Assembly (NCBI RefSeq): GCF_040833985.1 | Contig: NZ_CP162139.1 | Span: forward strand, 868,001 to 932,000 | Reading direction: 5' to 3' | DNA: 64,000 nucleotides | From: Leptospira sp. WS4.C2 | Lineage (GTDB): Bacteria > Spirochaetota > Leptospiria > Leptospirales > Leptospiraceae | Shown: piece by piece, positions 33,754-43,354 of the stretch | Layout: each line of letters begins with the position of its first letter | How positions within the stretch are numbered: the stretch's first letter is position 1 | The notes under the pieces: generated by a model | Seen by the model: the letters and a program-made list of their open reading frames with translations, nothing else | What the model was told of the DNA's origin: nothing | Databases searched by the model: none | Position numbers and translations under genes: made by a program

Positions 33754-33979
33754 CTGCTCGCTCCTATTGTCGCTGCGCAGCTTTGCCGGTTTGAAATTAA
33801 TTCCTTTTTATAATAAATAAATTCTTTGATCGCAAATTTATAAGTATAACTAGATCCATTCGTTTGAGAAATGGGTTAGGCTTCCGTAAGAAGGCGAAGT
33901 CTACTTGGATTTTTCGATAAAAATAATATTGGGTTGGAGATGGTGATCGTTTGCACTTTTTTCCAGTCTAAGGACTGGT

Positions 33980-34381
33980 ATGGGAAATAGAATCAGAACA
34001 AACAAAAGGATCATTCGTGTTCTTACGATGGCAGTCGTTTGTTCTATGTTGGTGGCCACTATTTGCACTGCGGGATTGATTTCCTGTCCCAAACTTTTTT
34101 CCAGTGCTCAGACTTTAACCTCAGATGAATTGGAATCTTTGCCTTGCCATGCCAGTGATACTGCGGAAGAAACGGATTGCCGTTGTTCCGAAATCGGATT
34201 GGGGAATGATTCCTACAATGCTGCAATCACATTGGGTGTGGCGCCGTTAAAAAGTGATTTGTTGTTTTACGTTTCTTACCTTCCTCTAAATGTCTTGATC
34301 GACTTTGTAATAGATCGTAATCTTTCTTCTGTAACTGATACAACCGAATATTTTTCAGATTCCGTACGCCTCCTCATTTAA
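33980..34381 (+). CDS. Small Cys-containing secreted or membrane protein before the metal-efflux operon
   Basis: 133 residues, not recognised. A hydrophobic N-terminal segment (about 13-37) acts as a signal or anchor and contains two Cys. The following region carries a cluster of cysteines and a histidine (SCPKLF, LPCHASD, DCRCSEI), suitable for binding a soft metal. A second hydrophobic stretch lies near 90-112. It has a good ribosome site (AAGGA). Its position 36 nt before the TolC-like gene of a Cus-type operon suggests a metal-sensing or chaperone role, but this rests on context and cysteine content only. Confidence 0.55.
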   Translation: MGNRIRTNKRIIRVLTMAVVCSMLVATICTAGLISCPKLFSSAQTLTSDELESLPCHASDTAEETDCRCSEIGLGNDSYNAAITLGVAPLKSDLLFYVSYLPLNVLIDFVIDRNLSSVTDTTEYFSDSVRLLI

Positions 34382-34417
34382 ACTCCTTTTCGTTTTCACT
34401 TACGAATAGGAGCTTTT

Positions 34418-35797
34418 ATGTTTTCAGAAAAACAGTATTTAAGTAATCAATTATATAATAGTATATTAATTATAGGAATTTTCTTTTTGCCACAAATCGT
34501 GGTTGCGAATGAAAAATCGGAATCCATGGAATCAAAAATACAAATATTACTCGGTTCTCACCCAGAGTTACTTGTGAAATATTTGGAATCGCGGGAGAAA
34601 CACCATCGGTCGGAACATGCTGATGTCTATCCAGATCCTAAATTCGGATTTGCTTATCGGTCTTATCCCTATCGTGGGGATGTGACCCGTGATCGGAGTC
34701 GGCCTGATACTCCAGGAATGACTGGAAATGAATATTCCATCGCCCAAGAAATCCCATTTCCGGGAAAACTAGATTTAGAAAAACAAATTGTCCAAAAAGA
34801 TTCTGAATTAGATCGATTGAATGCTGAGTGGATTAAAAATCAATTCATTCGAAATTACTTTGAAACCATCCTAATCAAATCAGCTTTATCTAGAGAAATC
34901 AGAGATCTTGAGTCATTAGAAAAAAGTATCGCGACTGGTAGTAAGTTAGAGTCGAGTCAGTATTCTGCGGGTAAAAGTAATATTACAGGAACACTCCGAG
35001 CTTTAAATCTGAAAGAAAAGATTAGGGATCGTTTGTTTGTAAGAAATACTCAGCTATCAGAGCTAAATGCAAAAACATCTTATTTCTCTTTAGATAATTC
35101 TTCCTTTTTGATTTCAGAAGAAGAAGTTTTAAAATATCTAAAAGTAAAAGAGGATGAGCTTGTAAAAAGTTATTCTGATGAATTGCTTCGAGATTCACCT
35201 TACTATAAATATGCGGAAGTGAATGCAGAGAAAGCAGAAGTAGAAGCTAGGAAAGAAGAATTACTACACTACCCTGAAACAGAAGTATTCATAAGTTATA
35301 TGCAAAGGAGGAGAAAACCTTTTTTATTGGATAGTGGGCCACTCAATGTTTCGATTATGGACAATCCTGAGTTTTCCGGTGATTTGTGGAGTGCAGGAAT
35401 TACATTACGAATTCCTGTTTGGTCCCTTGGAAAATCAGCTGATTTGAATCGAGCCAACTCACTCAAAATTCATCGGATGCAGTTGGAGAAGAGCAAACAA
35501 ACTCATTTGCTGGAAGCCGAACTTAAAACTTCGTTCCAATCTTGGATGGGGAACAAACAGAGAGTAGAAAATTTCCAATCTTCCTTATTACCTACACTGA
35601 GTAGGAGTATCACCACTTCCGCCGCAGCTTATACAAAAGGTGATATTGGTTTAGCTGACACCTATCAGTTATTAAACGAGTCTATTGAAATGAAATCAAC
35701 ATTTCATGAAGTAAATTTAAATCGTTGGTTGTCTCTCTTAAAAATGCTCGAGATCACAAATAGTATATTACCAGAGGAAAACTATCATGAAAAATAA
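34418..35797 (+). CDS. TolC/CusC-type outer-membrane efflux protein
   Basis: 459 residues: an N-terminal signal region (hydrophobic at about 15-30, ahead of a helical body), then the two long helical-hairpin repeats of the OEP family. Landmarks are YPDPKFGFAYR, EYSIAQEIPFPGKLDLEKQIV (a typical CzcC/CusC segment), a second repeat WSAGITLRIPVWSLGKSADLNRA and YTKGDIGLADTYQLLNESI. It forms the outer-membrane channel of a tripartite metal pump with the two following genes. It overlaps the adaptor gene by 11 nt. The ATG has AGGAG 5-6 nt upstream. Confidence 0.9.
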   Translation: MFSEKQYLSNQLYNSILIIGIFFLPQIVVANEKSESMESKIQILLGSHPELLVKYLESREKHHRSEHADVYPDPKFGFAYRSYPYRGDVTRDRSRPDTPGMTGNEYSIAQEIPFPGKLDLEKQIVQKDSELDRLNAEWIKNQFIRNYFETILIKSALSREIRDLESLEKSIATGSKLESSQYSAGKSNITGTLRALNLKEKIRDRLFVRNTQLSELNAKTSYFSLDNSSFLISEEEVLKYLKVKEDELVKSYSDELLRDSPYYKYAEVNAEKAEVEARKEELLHYPETEVFISYMQRRRKPFLLDSGPLNVSIMDNPEFSGDLWSAGITLRIPVWSLGKSADLNRANSLKIHRMQLEKSKQTHLLEAELKTSFQSWMGNKQRVENFQSSLLPTLSRSITTSAAAYTKGDIGLADTYQLLNESIEMKSTFHEVNLNRWLSLLKMLEITNSILPEENYHEK

Positions 35798-36785
35798 AAT
35801 CGTAAAACTTATAGTTCTGACATTGGTTATTTTGGGACTTTCTTGCGCAGATAAAGGTGGGGTAACGGGAGATATCTATACTTGTCCTATGCATCCGCAG
35901 ATTGAAATGGATCATGAAGGCGAGTGTCCTATTTGTGGGATGACATTGGTTAAAAAAGAACCGATGATTCCTTCGGAAAAAAAAGAAAATATAATAAAGA
36001 AAGAAAACTCAGATTCCTTTTTATTGTCGGAAGATAAACAAAGGTTAATCGGTATTGAAACGAGTCCAGTCTCTAAGGGAGATATTGTTAAAAATATTTC
36101 CTTTAGTGGAAAGGTCGGTTATGATCCAGATTTGTATTCCACTTATAGTGAATATCGATCTCTTTCGGGTAGTGCCGGGCCTGAAGCCTTCATTCGGAAA
36201 AGTGCAAGATTGAAATTAACAAAATTGGGTTTGAGTGAATCGCAAATCCAATATCTGAATCGGAAGTCCGAAGATATCCTTCTTACCGGAAGATCAAAAA
36301 ATCAAGTTTTGATTTTTGTGCAAGTGTATGAAGGAGAAATTAATCGGATTCTCAATGGAACAAAAATGGAGGTTAAGGCTGATTCGATTCCTAATTTTTC
36401 GTTTCAAGGGAAAGTGGTTGCTTCTGGAAATTTGGTGGATGAAACAACAAGAACCCTTTCTGTATGGTGCGAAGTGACAGATACGGGGAATCGATTAAAA
36501 CCCCAGATGTATGTACAATCCTCCGCAAGAATAGAAAAGAAAAATGTTCTTCGAATTCCAAGAGAAGCAGTATTTCCTACCGGTAAACGAGAGATTGTTT
36601 ATGTGAAAATATCGGAGAACCATTTCAGTCCGAGAAACATTCAAACTGGATTTGTTTCTACTGAATGGGTTGAGGTATTGGAAGGATTGATAGAAGGTGA
36701 AGAGATAGTATCAAAAGCAAACTTTCTATTGGATTCAGAAGCAAAGTTAAAGTTAGGTGGAATCCATGATACGCACAATCATTAA
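35787..36785 (+). CDS. CusB/CzcB-type periplasmic adaptor lipoprotein, shortened
   Basis: 332 residues. A lipoprotein signal ends at LGLSC (lipidated Cys20). A heavy-metal binding domain follows at about 31-56 (YTCPMHPQ and CPICGM), as in CusB-type adaptors. The beta-barrel and membrane-proximal domains are recognisable (FQGKVVASGNLVDETTRTLSVW, LKPQMYVQSSA, VFPTGKREIVYVK). The two halves of the lipoyl (barrel-sandwich) domain that flank the helical hairpin seem to be missing, which explains the short length. A small helical hairpin remains at about 110-160. The protein ends DTHNH. The RND pump gene starts inside its 3' end. Confidence 0.85.
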   Translation: MKNKIVKLIVLTLVILGLSCADKGGVTGDIYTCPMHPQIEMDHEGECPICGMTLVKKEPMIPSEKKENIIKKENSDSFLLSEDKQRLIGIETSPVSKGDIVKNISFSGKVGYDPDLYSTYSEYRSLSGSAGPEAFIRKSARLKLTKLGLSESQIQYLNRKSEDILLTGRSKNQVLIFVQVYEGEINRILNGTKMEVKADSIPNFSFQGKVVASGNLVDETTRTLSVWCEVTDTGNRLKPQMYVQSSARIEKKNVLRIPREAVFPTGKREIVYVKISENHFSPRNIQTGFVSTEWVEVLEGLIEGEEIVSKANFLLDSEAKLKLGGIHDTHNH

Positions 36786-39700
36786 ATTTTCAGCAGAAAA
36801 TAAATATTTAATCCTTTTTATCACAGTAACCCTTCTCTTTGTATCTTACTTTTCTGTTAAGAATATAACAATGGATGCCTTACCTGATATGTCGGATACG
36901 CAGGTAATTATTTATTCGAAATGGGATCGCAGTCCTGATATCATTGAAGACCAAGTGACCTATCCTATTGTTACCTCGCTTCTAGGTGCGCCCAAGGTAA
37001 AATCGGTTCGTGGGTTTTCTGATTTTGGATATTCGTTTGTTTATGTTATCTTTGAAGATGGAACTGATTTGTATTGGGCCAGATCGAGAGTGAATGAATT
37101 TTTATCTCAATTACAAAGTAATCTTCCTAAGGATGTAACTTTGAATCTAGGGCCAGATGCCACTGGTGTTGGTTGGATTTTTCAATATGTCCTTGTTGAT
37201 GAAACAGGGAAGATGGATCTATCTGAACTTAGATCGTTACAAGATTTTAAATTAAAGTATCTGTTTACTTCTGTTCCCGGTGTTTCGGAAGTTGCGAGCA
37301 TTGGTGGTTTTCGGAAACAATACCAAATACAAATTGATCCTTTAAAGTTACAAATTTACGGAATTGATATGGATACGGTGATTGATCGTGTTCGTGAATC
37401 AAATGATGAAGTTGGTGCCCGTTTATTAGAAATTGGCGGCGCCGAATTTATGATTCGAGTGAAGGGTTATGCAAAATCGATTGAAGATCTAGAGAGAGTG
37501 TCTGTGGGATCGGACCCGAATGGCACTCCCATTTTTCTATATAATATTGCGAAAGTCATTACTGGCCCCAATTTAAGACGGGGAGTTGGTGATTATAATG
37601 GTTTGGGAGATAAAGTCTCTGGAATTGTTGTTATGCGGCACGGAGAAAATGCATTACGTGTCATCGAAGATGTGAAACTAAAAATGGAATCCATTCAGTC
37701 TTCTTTGCCAGAAGGAGTCAAAATCATCCCTGTATACGACAGATCAATTTTGATAAGCAAAACAATTCGACTTTTAAAAGAGAAACTCTTAGAGGAAATG
37801 ATTGTTGTTTCCATCATTATCCTTATTTTTCTATGGCATATTCCCTCTGCCATTGTTCCCATCTTAACCATACCCATTGCTGTTCTTTTGTCCTTTATTC
37901 CGATGTATCTTGCGGATATCGGTTCTAACTTGATGTCGCTTGCTGGAATTGCTTTGTCGATTGGCGTTCTTGTAGATGGGGCCATCGTGGAAGTAGAAAA
38001 TGCATATAAAAAATTGGAAGAGTGGGAATCGGGAGGAAGGATCGGGGATTTTCATGCGGTAAGATTGGAAGCTTTGTTGGAAGTCGGACCTTCTGTATTT
38101 TATTCGTTACTCATCATCGCCGTTGCATTTTTACCAATCTTTACTTTGGTTGACCAAGAAGGTCGATTGTTTCGACCACTTGCATTGTCTAAAAACCTAA
38201 CAATGGCTATAGCCGCTATCCTTGCCATCACTTTAGATCCGGCGTTTCGGATGATGTTTACAAGAATGGATCCAATCGTTGGATTCACTCCTTCCATAAA
38301 TAAAATTCTAACTTCTGTTTTTGTAGGTAAATACCTACCAGAAGAAAAACATCCGATCAGTAAACGGCTTTTTCATCTTTATGAACCGGTAGTAAAAAAA
38401 GTTTTAGAATATCCGCGTCAAACAGTTTTGGCTGCCTTTGTTCTGGTCGTTCTGACTTTGCCTGTGTTTTTTAAAATTGGAACTGAGTTTTTACCACCTT
38501 TAAATGAAGGAAGTATCCTTTATATGCCAACCACTCTTCCGGGTTTGTCCATTGGAGAGGCGGAAAAGATTTTAAACCTAATGGATGCTAAACTAAAGGA
38601 ATTTCCAGAAGTGGAGTCAGTATATGGGAAAGCCGGTCGTGCGGAAACATCCACAGATCCTTCTCCTCTTTCTATGTTTGAAGTGATCATCAATTTAAAA
38701 CCTGAGTCGGAGTGGCGAGAGGGAATGACGAAAGATAAGTTATTAGAAGAGATGAACCTCTCCTTAGATTTCCCTGGGTTTACCAATGCTTGGACCCAGC
38801 CCATCCGAGCAAGAATCGATATGCTTTCGACAGGAATACGAACTCCTATTGGAATCAAAGTGCAAGGTGAGAACAGCGAGGAAATACAGAAGATCGGCAT
38901 TATTATCGAAGAAACTTTAAAAAAGGAACCGGGCGTGCGATCGGTTTTTGCAGAAAGGACTTCTAGTGGATATTATTTAGATATTAACATCAAAAGGGAG
39001 TTAGCTGCCAAATATGGATTAACCATAGAAGGAATCCAAAAGACAATACTTTCTGCTTTGGGAGGGGAGACCATTTCCACATCCATCGAAAAGAGAGAAA
39101 GGTATTCTATTCAGATTCGGTATCCTAGAGAATATCGAGATAATTTAGAACGGATTATGAAAGTTTTGATTCCGACTCGTGGCGGTGCTCATATCCCATT
39201 AAGTTCTGTGGCAACTGTTGAATTTGTTACAGGAGCTGCTATGATCCGAGACGAAAATGGATTCCTGACAGGATATGTTTATTTGGATACTTCTGAGACA
39301 GACCTATTGGGGTTTGTATCGAAAATGAAGAAAATTGTGGAGTTGAATGTAAAAATTCCCAAAGGGGTTTTTCTGGAATGGAGTGGTCAATATGAGAATA
39401 TAATACGCGTTAGGAATCGAATGAAAATTGTTTTACCGATCACTCTCGTATTAATTTGCCTTCTTCTGTATTGGAGTACAGGGTCTATTATGAAGGCGAT
39501 GATTGTCCTAACAGCGGTTCCATTTTCTTTAATTGGTGCTATTTGGCTTATTTATTTTTTAGGATACCAAGTCTCCATTGCTGTTTGGGTTGGGATGATA
39601 GCGCTTTTAGGATTAGATGCAGAAACAGGCGTTTTTATGTTAATGTATTTGGATCTATCCTACGAGAGATACAAAAAGGAAAACAAAGTGATGACAATCC

Positions 39701-39942
39701 CTATTTTGAAACAAGCAATTATGGAAGGTGCTGTTCAAAGGATTCGTCCCAAGATGATGACAGTTCTTTCTGGCTTTATTGGATTATTGCCGATCATGTG
39801 GGCAACCGGATCTGGGGCTGATTTGATGAAACGAATTGCCGCTCCAATGGTAGGTGGTCTTGGAACAAGTTTTTTAATGGAGCTAGCTGTTTACCCGGCA
39901 ATTTATTTACTCTGGAAACAAAGGGAAATGATATCAAAATAA
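36766..39942 (+). CDS. Heavy-metal RND efflux pump, CusA/CzcA type
   Basis: 1,058 residues from ATG 36766, which has AGGTGG upstream. Twelve membrane helices in the usual 1+5, 1+5 order with two large periplasmic domains. The helix 4 motif reads SIGVLVDGAIVEVEN (398-412): Asp404 and Glu411 match CzcA Asp408 and Glu415, but the first Asp of DFGxxxDGAxxxVEN is Ser398. Lack of that Asp is also seen in the Cu(I)/Ag(I) pump CusA (Ala), so monovalent metal export is more likely than zinc or cobalt. It works with the TolC-like channel and the adaptor upstream, drawing proton energy at the inner membrane. Confidence 0.93.
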   Translation: MIRTIIKFSAENKYLILFITVTLLFVSYFSVKNITMDALPDMSDTQVIIYSKWDRSPDIIEDQVTYPIVTSLLGAPKVKSVRGFSDFGYSFVYVIFEDGTDLYWARSRVNEFLSQLQSNLPKDVTLNLGPDATGVGWIFQYVLVDETGKMDLSELRSLQDFKLKYLFTSVPGVSEVASIGGFRKQYQIQIDPLKLQIYGIDMDTVIDRVRESNDEVGARLLEIGGAEFMIRVKGYAKSIEDLERVSVGSDPNGTPIFLYNIAKVITGPNLRRGVGDYNGLGDKVSGIVVMRHGENALRVIEDVKLKMESIQSSLPEGVKIIPVYDRSILISKTIRLLKEKLLEEMIVVSIIILIFLWHIPSAIVPILTIPIAVLLSFIPMYLADIGSNLMSLAGIALSIGVLVDGAIVEVENAYKKLEEWESGGRIGDFHAVRLEALLEVGPSVFYSLLIIAVAFLPIFTLVDQEGRLFRPLALSKNLTMAIAAILAITLDPAFRMMFTRMDPIVGFTPSINKILTSVFVGKYLPEEKHPISKRLFHLYEPVVKKVLEYPRQTVLAAFVLVVLTLPVFFKIGTEFLPPLNEGSILYMPTTLPGLSIGEAEKILNLMDAKLKEFPEVESVYGKAGRAETSTDPSPLSMFEVIINLKPESEWREGMTKDKLLEEMNLSLDFPGFTNAWTQPIRARIDMLSTGIRTPIGIKVQGENSEEIQKIGIIIEETLKKEPGVRSVFAERTSSGYYLDINIKRELAAKYGLTIEGIQKTILSALGGETISTSIEKRERYSIQIRYPREYRDNLERIMKVLIPTRGGAHIPLSSVATVEFVTGAAMIRDENGFLTGYVYLDTSETDLLGFVSKMKKIVELNVKIPKGVFLEWSGQYENIIRVRNRMKIVLPITLVLICLLLYWSTGSIMKAMIVLTAVPFSLIGAIWLIYFLGYQVSIAVWVGMIALLGLDAETGVFMLMYLDLSYERYKKENKVMTIPILKQAIMEGAVQRIRPKMMTVLSGFIGLLPIMWATGSGADLMKRIAAPMVGGLGTSFLMELAVYPAIYLLWKQREMISK

Positions 39943-39954
39943 TTTAATATTTCA

Positions 39955-39979
39955 ACTGATGGAATCTTAAACCATCAGT
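39955..39979. terminator. Hairpin after the RND pump gene
   Basis: ACTGATGG pairs with CCATCAGT around a 9-nt loop, 12 nt after the stop codon. No T-run follows, so termination is uncertain. It marks the end of the metal-efflux operon. Confidence 0.45.
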
Positions 39980-40097
39980 AGATTTACTAGTTTAGAAATT
40001 GGAGCTGCATATGGGCAAAATGCTTACCTTTTTCTATTATGTTTTCAATAGTTATCGCTTGCACTTTTATATGAAACTATTCAGGTATTAGAAAGAA

Positions 40098-42053
40098 ATG
40101 GAAAATCTGATTCCAAGCGAAGTTTACTCTTCGCTTATTTTGCAATATCTATACGATGCGGTGATTGTTACGGACCTAGAATTCCGAATTACTAGCTGGA
40201 ATCTTGCCGCAGAACGAATTTATGGATTTTCAGCAAAGGAAGTCATCGGTGAGTCCACCATTTCGATATTAAAAACAGAACATAATGTTTCTACGAGAGA
40301 GAATCGTATCTCAGAACTCCAAACCAAAGGAATTTGGCAGGGCGAAGTTTTCCAATACACTAAAGAATCCCAAAGGTTGACAATCCGTTCTGCAGTAAGT
40401 TATCTAAAAGACAAAGCAGGTAATACGATTGGAGTGATCGCAATCAATCGAGACATTACCGAAGAAAATAAAATCCATGAAGAGTTGGCGGATAGCGAAG
40501 AACGTTTCCGAATGAGCTTTGATAACGCGGGCGTTGGTGTTTGTATATTAGATCTCAATGGTAGATTTGTAAGAGTTAATAAAAAGCTGGAGTCTATGTT
40601 AGGTTTTCTTGAAAAAGAACTCATCGGAAGGAAAACGAATGAGTTTGCCTATGAAGAGGACAAGCAGCTTTTTGATTCGTTTCGTGACGCAGCACTCAGT
40701 GGTTCGAAAGAGAATATGATTTATGAGAAAAGATTTTTCTCTAAAGATAAAAATATTCTTTGGGTCGAAATATCCAACACTTTAGTGAAGGATCGAAACG
40801 GTATTCCCTCTTACTTTGTAGTCCATATGAATGATATTACTGGCCGCAAAAGTGCGGAGTTTCATCTTCTTAATGCTATAAAAGAAGCTGAAAGAGCAAA
40901 CCAAGCAAAATCAGAATTTGTTGCCAACATGAGCCATGAAATTCGAACTCCTCTGAATGGAGTCATCGGTTTCAATGAACTACTGTTAACTACCAACTTA
41001 GATTCTGATCAAAGGGATTATGTGCGTAACGCAATCAGCAGTGCCCATGGCCTCCTTGGAATTATCAATGATGTTTTGGATATCTCTAAGATCGAAGCAG
41101 GGAAACTTGTTTTGAATGAGGTAACATCTAATCTAAAACAGATTATAAACGATTCGTTAGGTGTTCTTAAGTGGAAAGCCAGCGAAAAGGGAATCCAACT
41201 GAGGCTCGAAGAAGGATCTAATATACCGGAAATTGTTTTAGTAGATGCAACTAGACTTCGCCAAATCCTTATCAATTTACTCGGTAATGCTGTGAAATTT
41301 ACTGAAGTGGGAGGCGTTGTATTAAAAATAGATGCTTCTCCTGCACCTAATCAAAAAACAAAACTAGAATTTACAATCAAAGATACTGGAATTGGAATTC
41401 CTGAAGAACATAAGTCGCATCTATTCCAATCTTTTTGGCAAGGGGAATCCAATTCTACCAGAAGGTATGGGGGAACCGGACTCGGACTTAGAATCACAAA
41501 ATCATTGTTAGATTTGATGGGCGGAAGAATCAAAGTCCATTCAGAAGTAGGTAGTGGAACAGAATTCAATTTCGCAATTGAATGTTTGGCAGTTGACCAA
41601 ACTTCATTTCAAGTTGCACAGGATGAAAATGAATTCCAAAAAGAATTATTAGTAAACTTTAATCAATCAACGCTAGGCGAAATTTCTCCAAATATTTTGA
41701 TAGTTGAAGACAACGAAATGAATCGAGATTTACTTAAACGTATGATTCTTAAATACATTCCTAAGGCTCACATTGTAGAAGCTGTCGATGGATTGGAAGG
41801 GGTCCGTTTTTTTCGAGAAACGAAACCTGATTTAGTATTTATGGATGTCCAGATGCCCAATATGGATGGATTGGAGGCAGCAACCGAGATTAGAAAACAA
41901 TCCTCTAATAAAGTTCCTATTGTTGCTCTCACTGCTGGTGCCTTGTATGAAGAGCGTAAAAAATGTTTTGATGTTGGAATGGACCAATTTTTGACCAAAC
42001 CGATCGATATTTTAGCTCTCAATCAAATTCTATTTCATTATTTGAATCGATAA
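40098..42053 (+). CDS. Hybrid sensor histidine kinase (PAS-PAS-HisKA-HATPase-REC)
   Basis: 651 residues, no membrane segment, so a cytoplasmic sensor. Two PAS domains (about 10-125 and 133-250) are followed by the dimerisation helix with His280 in [11 protein letters not shown]. The ATP-binding domain shows an N-box ([12 protein letters not shown]), DTGIGIP and GGTGLGL. A C-terminal receiver domain (about 530-650) has the phospho-acceptor Asp583 in [12 protein letters not shown], the acidic pair in VEDNEMN and the Lys in LTKPID. No separate response regulator with a DNA-binding domain is adjacent, so output probably goes through a phosphotransfer protein elsewhere. The PAS ligands are unknown. 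It could serve the preceding metal operon or the following transporters. Confidence 0.92.
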   Translation: MENLIPSEVYSSLILQYLYDAVIVTDLEFRITSWNLAAERIYGFSAKEVIGESTISILKTEHNVSTRENRISELQTKGIWQGEVFQYTKESQRLTIRSAVSYLKDKAGNTIGVIAINRDITEENKIHEELADSEERFRMSFDNAGVGVCILDLNGRFVRVNKKLESMLGFLEKELIGRKTNEFAYEEDKQLFDSFRDAALSGSKENMIYEKRFFSKDKNILWVEISNTLVKDRNGIPSYFVVHMNDITGRKSAEFHLLNAIKEAERANQAKSEFVANMSHEIRTPLNGVIGFNELLLTTNLDSDQRDYVRNAISSAHGLLGIINDVLDISKIEAGKLVLNEVTSNLKQIINDSLGVLKWKASEKGIQLRLEEGSNIPEIVLVDATRLRQILINLLGNAVKFTEVGGVVLKIDASPAPNQKTKLEFTIKDTGIGIPEEHKSHLFQSFWQGESNSTRRYGGTGLGLRITKSLLDLMGGRIKVHSEVGSGTEFNFAIECLAVDQTSFQVAQDENEFQKELLVNFNQSTLGEISPNILIVEDNEMNRDLLKRMILKYIPKAHIVEAVDGLEGVRFFRETKPDLVFMDVQMPNMDGLEAATEIRKQSSNKVPIVALTAGALYEERKKCFDVGMDQFLTKPIDILALNQILFHYLNR

Positions 42054-42094
42054 TCTTTCGAATAGAGTAGCAAAAACTTTCTAAGGACGCCATT

Positions 42095-43351
42095 TTGTCC
42101 AAAATGACACGTTTTCCTTTTTTAGCTTATCTTGGTCCTGGACTTTTGTATGCCGGTGCGGCCGTTGGTGTTTCTCATCTTGTGCAATCGACTCGAGCGG
42201 GAGCAGTCTATGGATATGGACTGCTTTTTGTTGTGTTATTTGCCAATTTGATTAAATATCCATTTTTTGTTGTTGGAACTAGATACACAATCATTACCGG
42301 TAAGTCCTTGTTAGACGGTTATGAAGCTTTAGGTCGTCTGCCCGTGTGGATCTTTTTCTTTATATCGATTGGTACAATGTGTATCATCGTCGCCACTGTA
42401 ACACTTGTCACTTCAGGATTATTTTCTAATCTGCTTGGAATTTCCATGGAACCATGGTTACTTTGTGCAATCATTTTGGTGTTTTGTTTTCTTTTGCTTG
42501 CGATTGGTAAGTTTGCAGCCCTCGACGGACTGATGAAGTGGATCGTTGTTTTGTTAACCGTTTCTACTATCGTTGCCATGATCCTTTCTTTTTATGCAGC
42601 CATTCCTAAATTAGAAACAGAAGGAAAAACATTCTCCATTTCCAACTTGGGTGATGTTGCGTTTCTTATTGCTCTTATGGGTTGGATGCCCATCCCGATT
42701 GAAGCTGCTGTTTGGCAATCCGATTGGACACTCGCAAAAAAAACTCCCGATGGGAAACTTCCACCAATGAAATACGCGATGATCGATTTTAACATTGGTT
42801 ATATTGGAACCACTTTACTTGCTGTATGTTTTTTAGCATTAGGTTCTAATATGATGTACAATACTGGAGCTGAGTTTTCATCGCAAGCGGTGAGTTTTGC
42901 ATCCGAATTAGTTAAATTATACACTTCCGCAATTGGATCTTGGGCTTATCCCATCATACTCATTGCTGCATTTTTTACCATGTTCTCTACAACTATTACC
43001 TGTTTTGATGCTTATCCAAGAGTCGTTTCCAATGCAAGTCGTCGTTTGTTCAAACCGCTCGAAAAAATTCCTACAGAAAAACTTTATTGGTATTGGATTG
43101 TCCTTGTCGGTGTAGGATCCATTCTCATTTTACTTTTTTTTAGAACTAATATGAAGAGTTTGGTAGACTTTGCCACTACCGTTTCCTTTTTAAATGCACC
43201 AGTTCTTGCTCTTATCCACCATTTGATATTATTTGGAAAAGAAATCCCGAAAGAACAAAGACCAAAACCTTGGATGAATTTACTTTCTTGGTTTGGTATT
43301 TTATTTCTTTTTGGATTTTCGATTTATTATATCAATATTACGTTTCTTTAA
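42095..43351 (+). CDS. NRAMP-related transporter lacking the DPGN motif
   Basis: 418 residues, eleven or so membrane helices, inner membrane. The sequence follows the NRAMP fold (GPGLLYAGAAV in helix 1, LLFVVLFANLIKYPFF in helix 2), but the metal-binding DPGN of helix 1 is GVSH and the helix 6 MPH motif is MPIPIE. The usual Mn/Fe site is therefore absent and another substrate is likely. The TTG start at 42095 is supported by AAGGA with a 7-nt gap; an ATG nine nt later has poor spacing. The NhaC gene follows after only 3 nt, so the two are co-transcribed. Confidence 0.8.
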   Translation: MSKMTRFPFLAYLGPGLLYAGAAVGVSHLVQSTRAGAVYGYGLLFVVLFANLIKYPFFVVGTRYTIITGKSLLDGYEALGRLPVWIFFFISIGTMCIIVATVTLVTSGLFSNLLGISMEPWLLCAIILVFCFLLLAIGKFAALDGLMKWIVVLLTVSTIVAMILSFYAAIPKLETEGKTFSISNLGDVAFLIALMGWMPIPIEAAVWQSDWTLAKKTPDGKLPPMKYAMIDFNIGYIGTTLLAVCFLALGSNMMYNTGAEFSSQAVSFASELVKLYTSAIGSWAYPIILIAAFFTMFSTTITCFDAYPRVVSNASRRLFKPLEKIPTEKLYWYWIVLVGVGSILILLFFRTNMKSLVDFATTVSFLNAPVLALIHHLILFGKEIPKEQRPKPWMNLLSWFGILFLFGFSIYYINITFL

Positions 43352-43354
43352 AGT

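Larger units (their letters stand above)
33608..33894 (+). repeat. 5S 3'-flank direct repeat, copy B
   Basis: Near-identical to 26005-26291 at a constant offset of 7,603 nt, with about five mismatches, fading out after the sequence GGCTTCCG. Together with the 5S genes it brackets the 7.6 kb accessory segment. Apart from this repeat, the gap 33626-33979 holds no gene that I can support. Confidence 0.9.
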
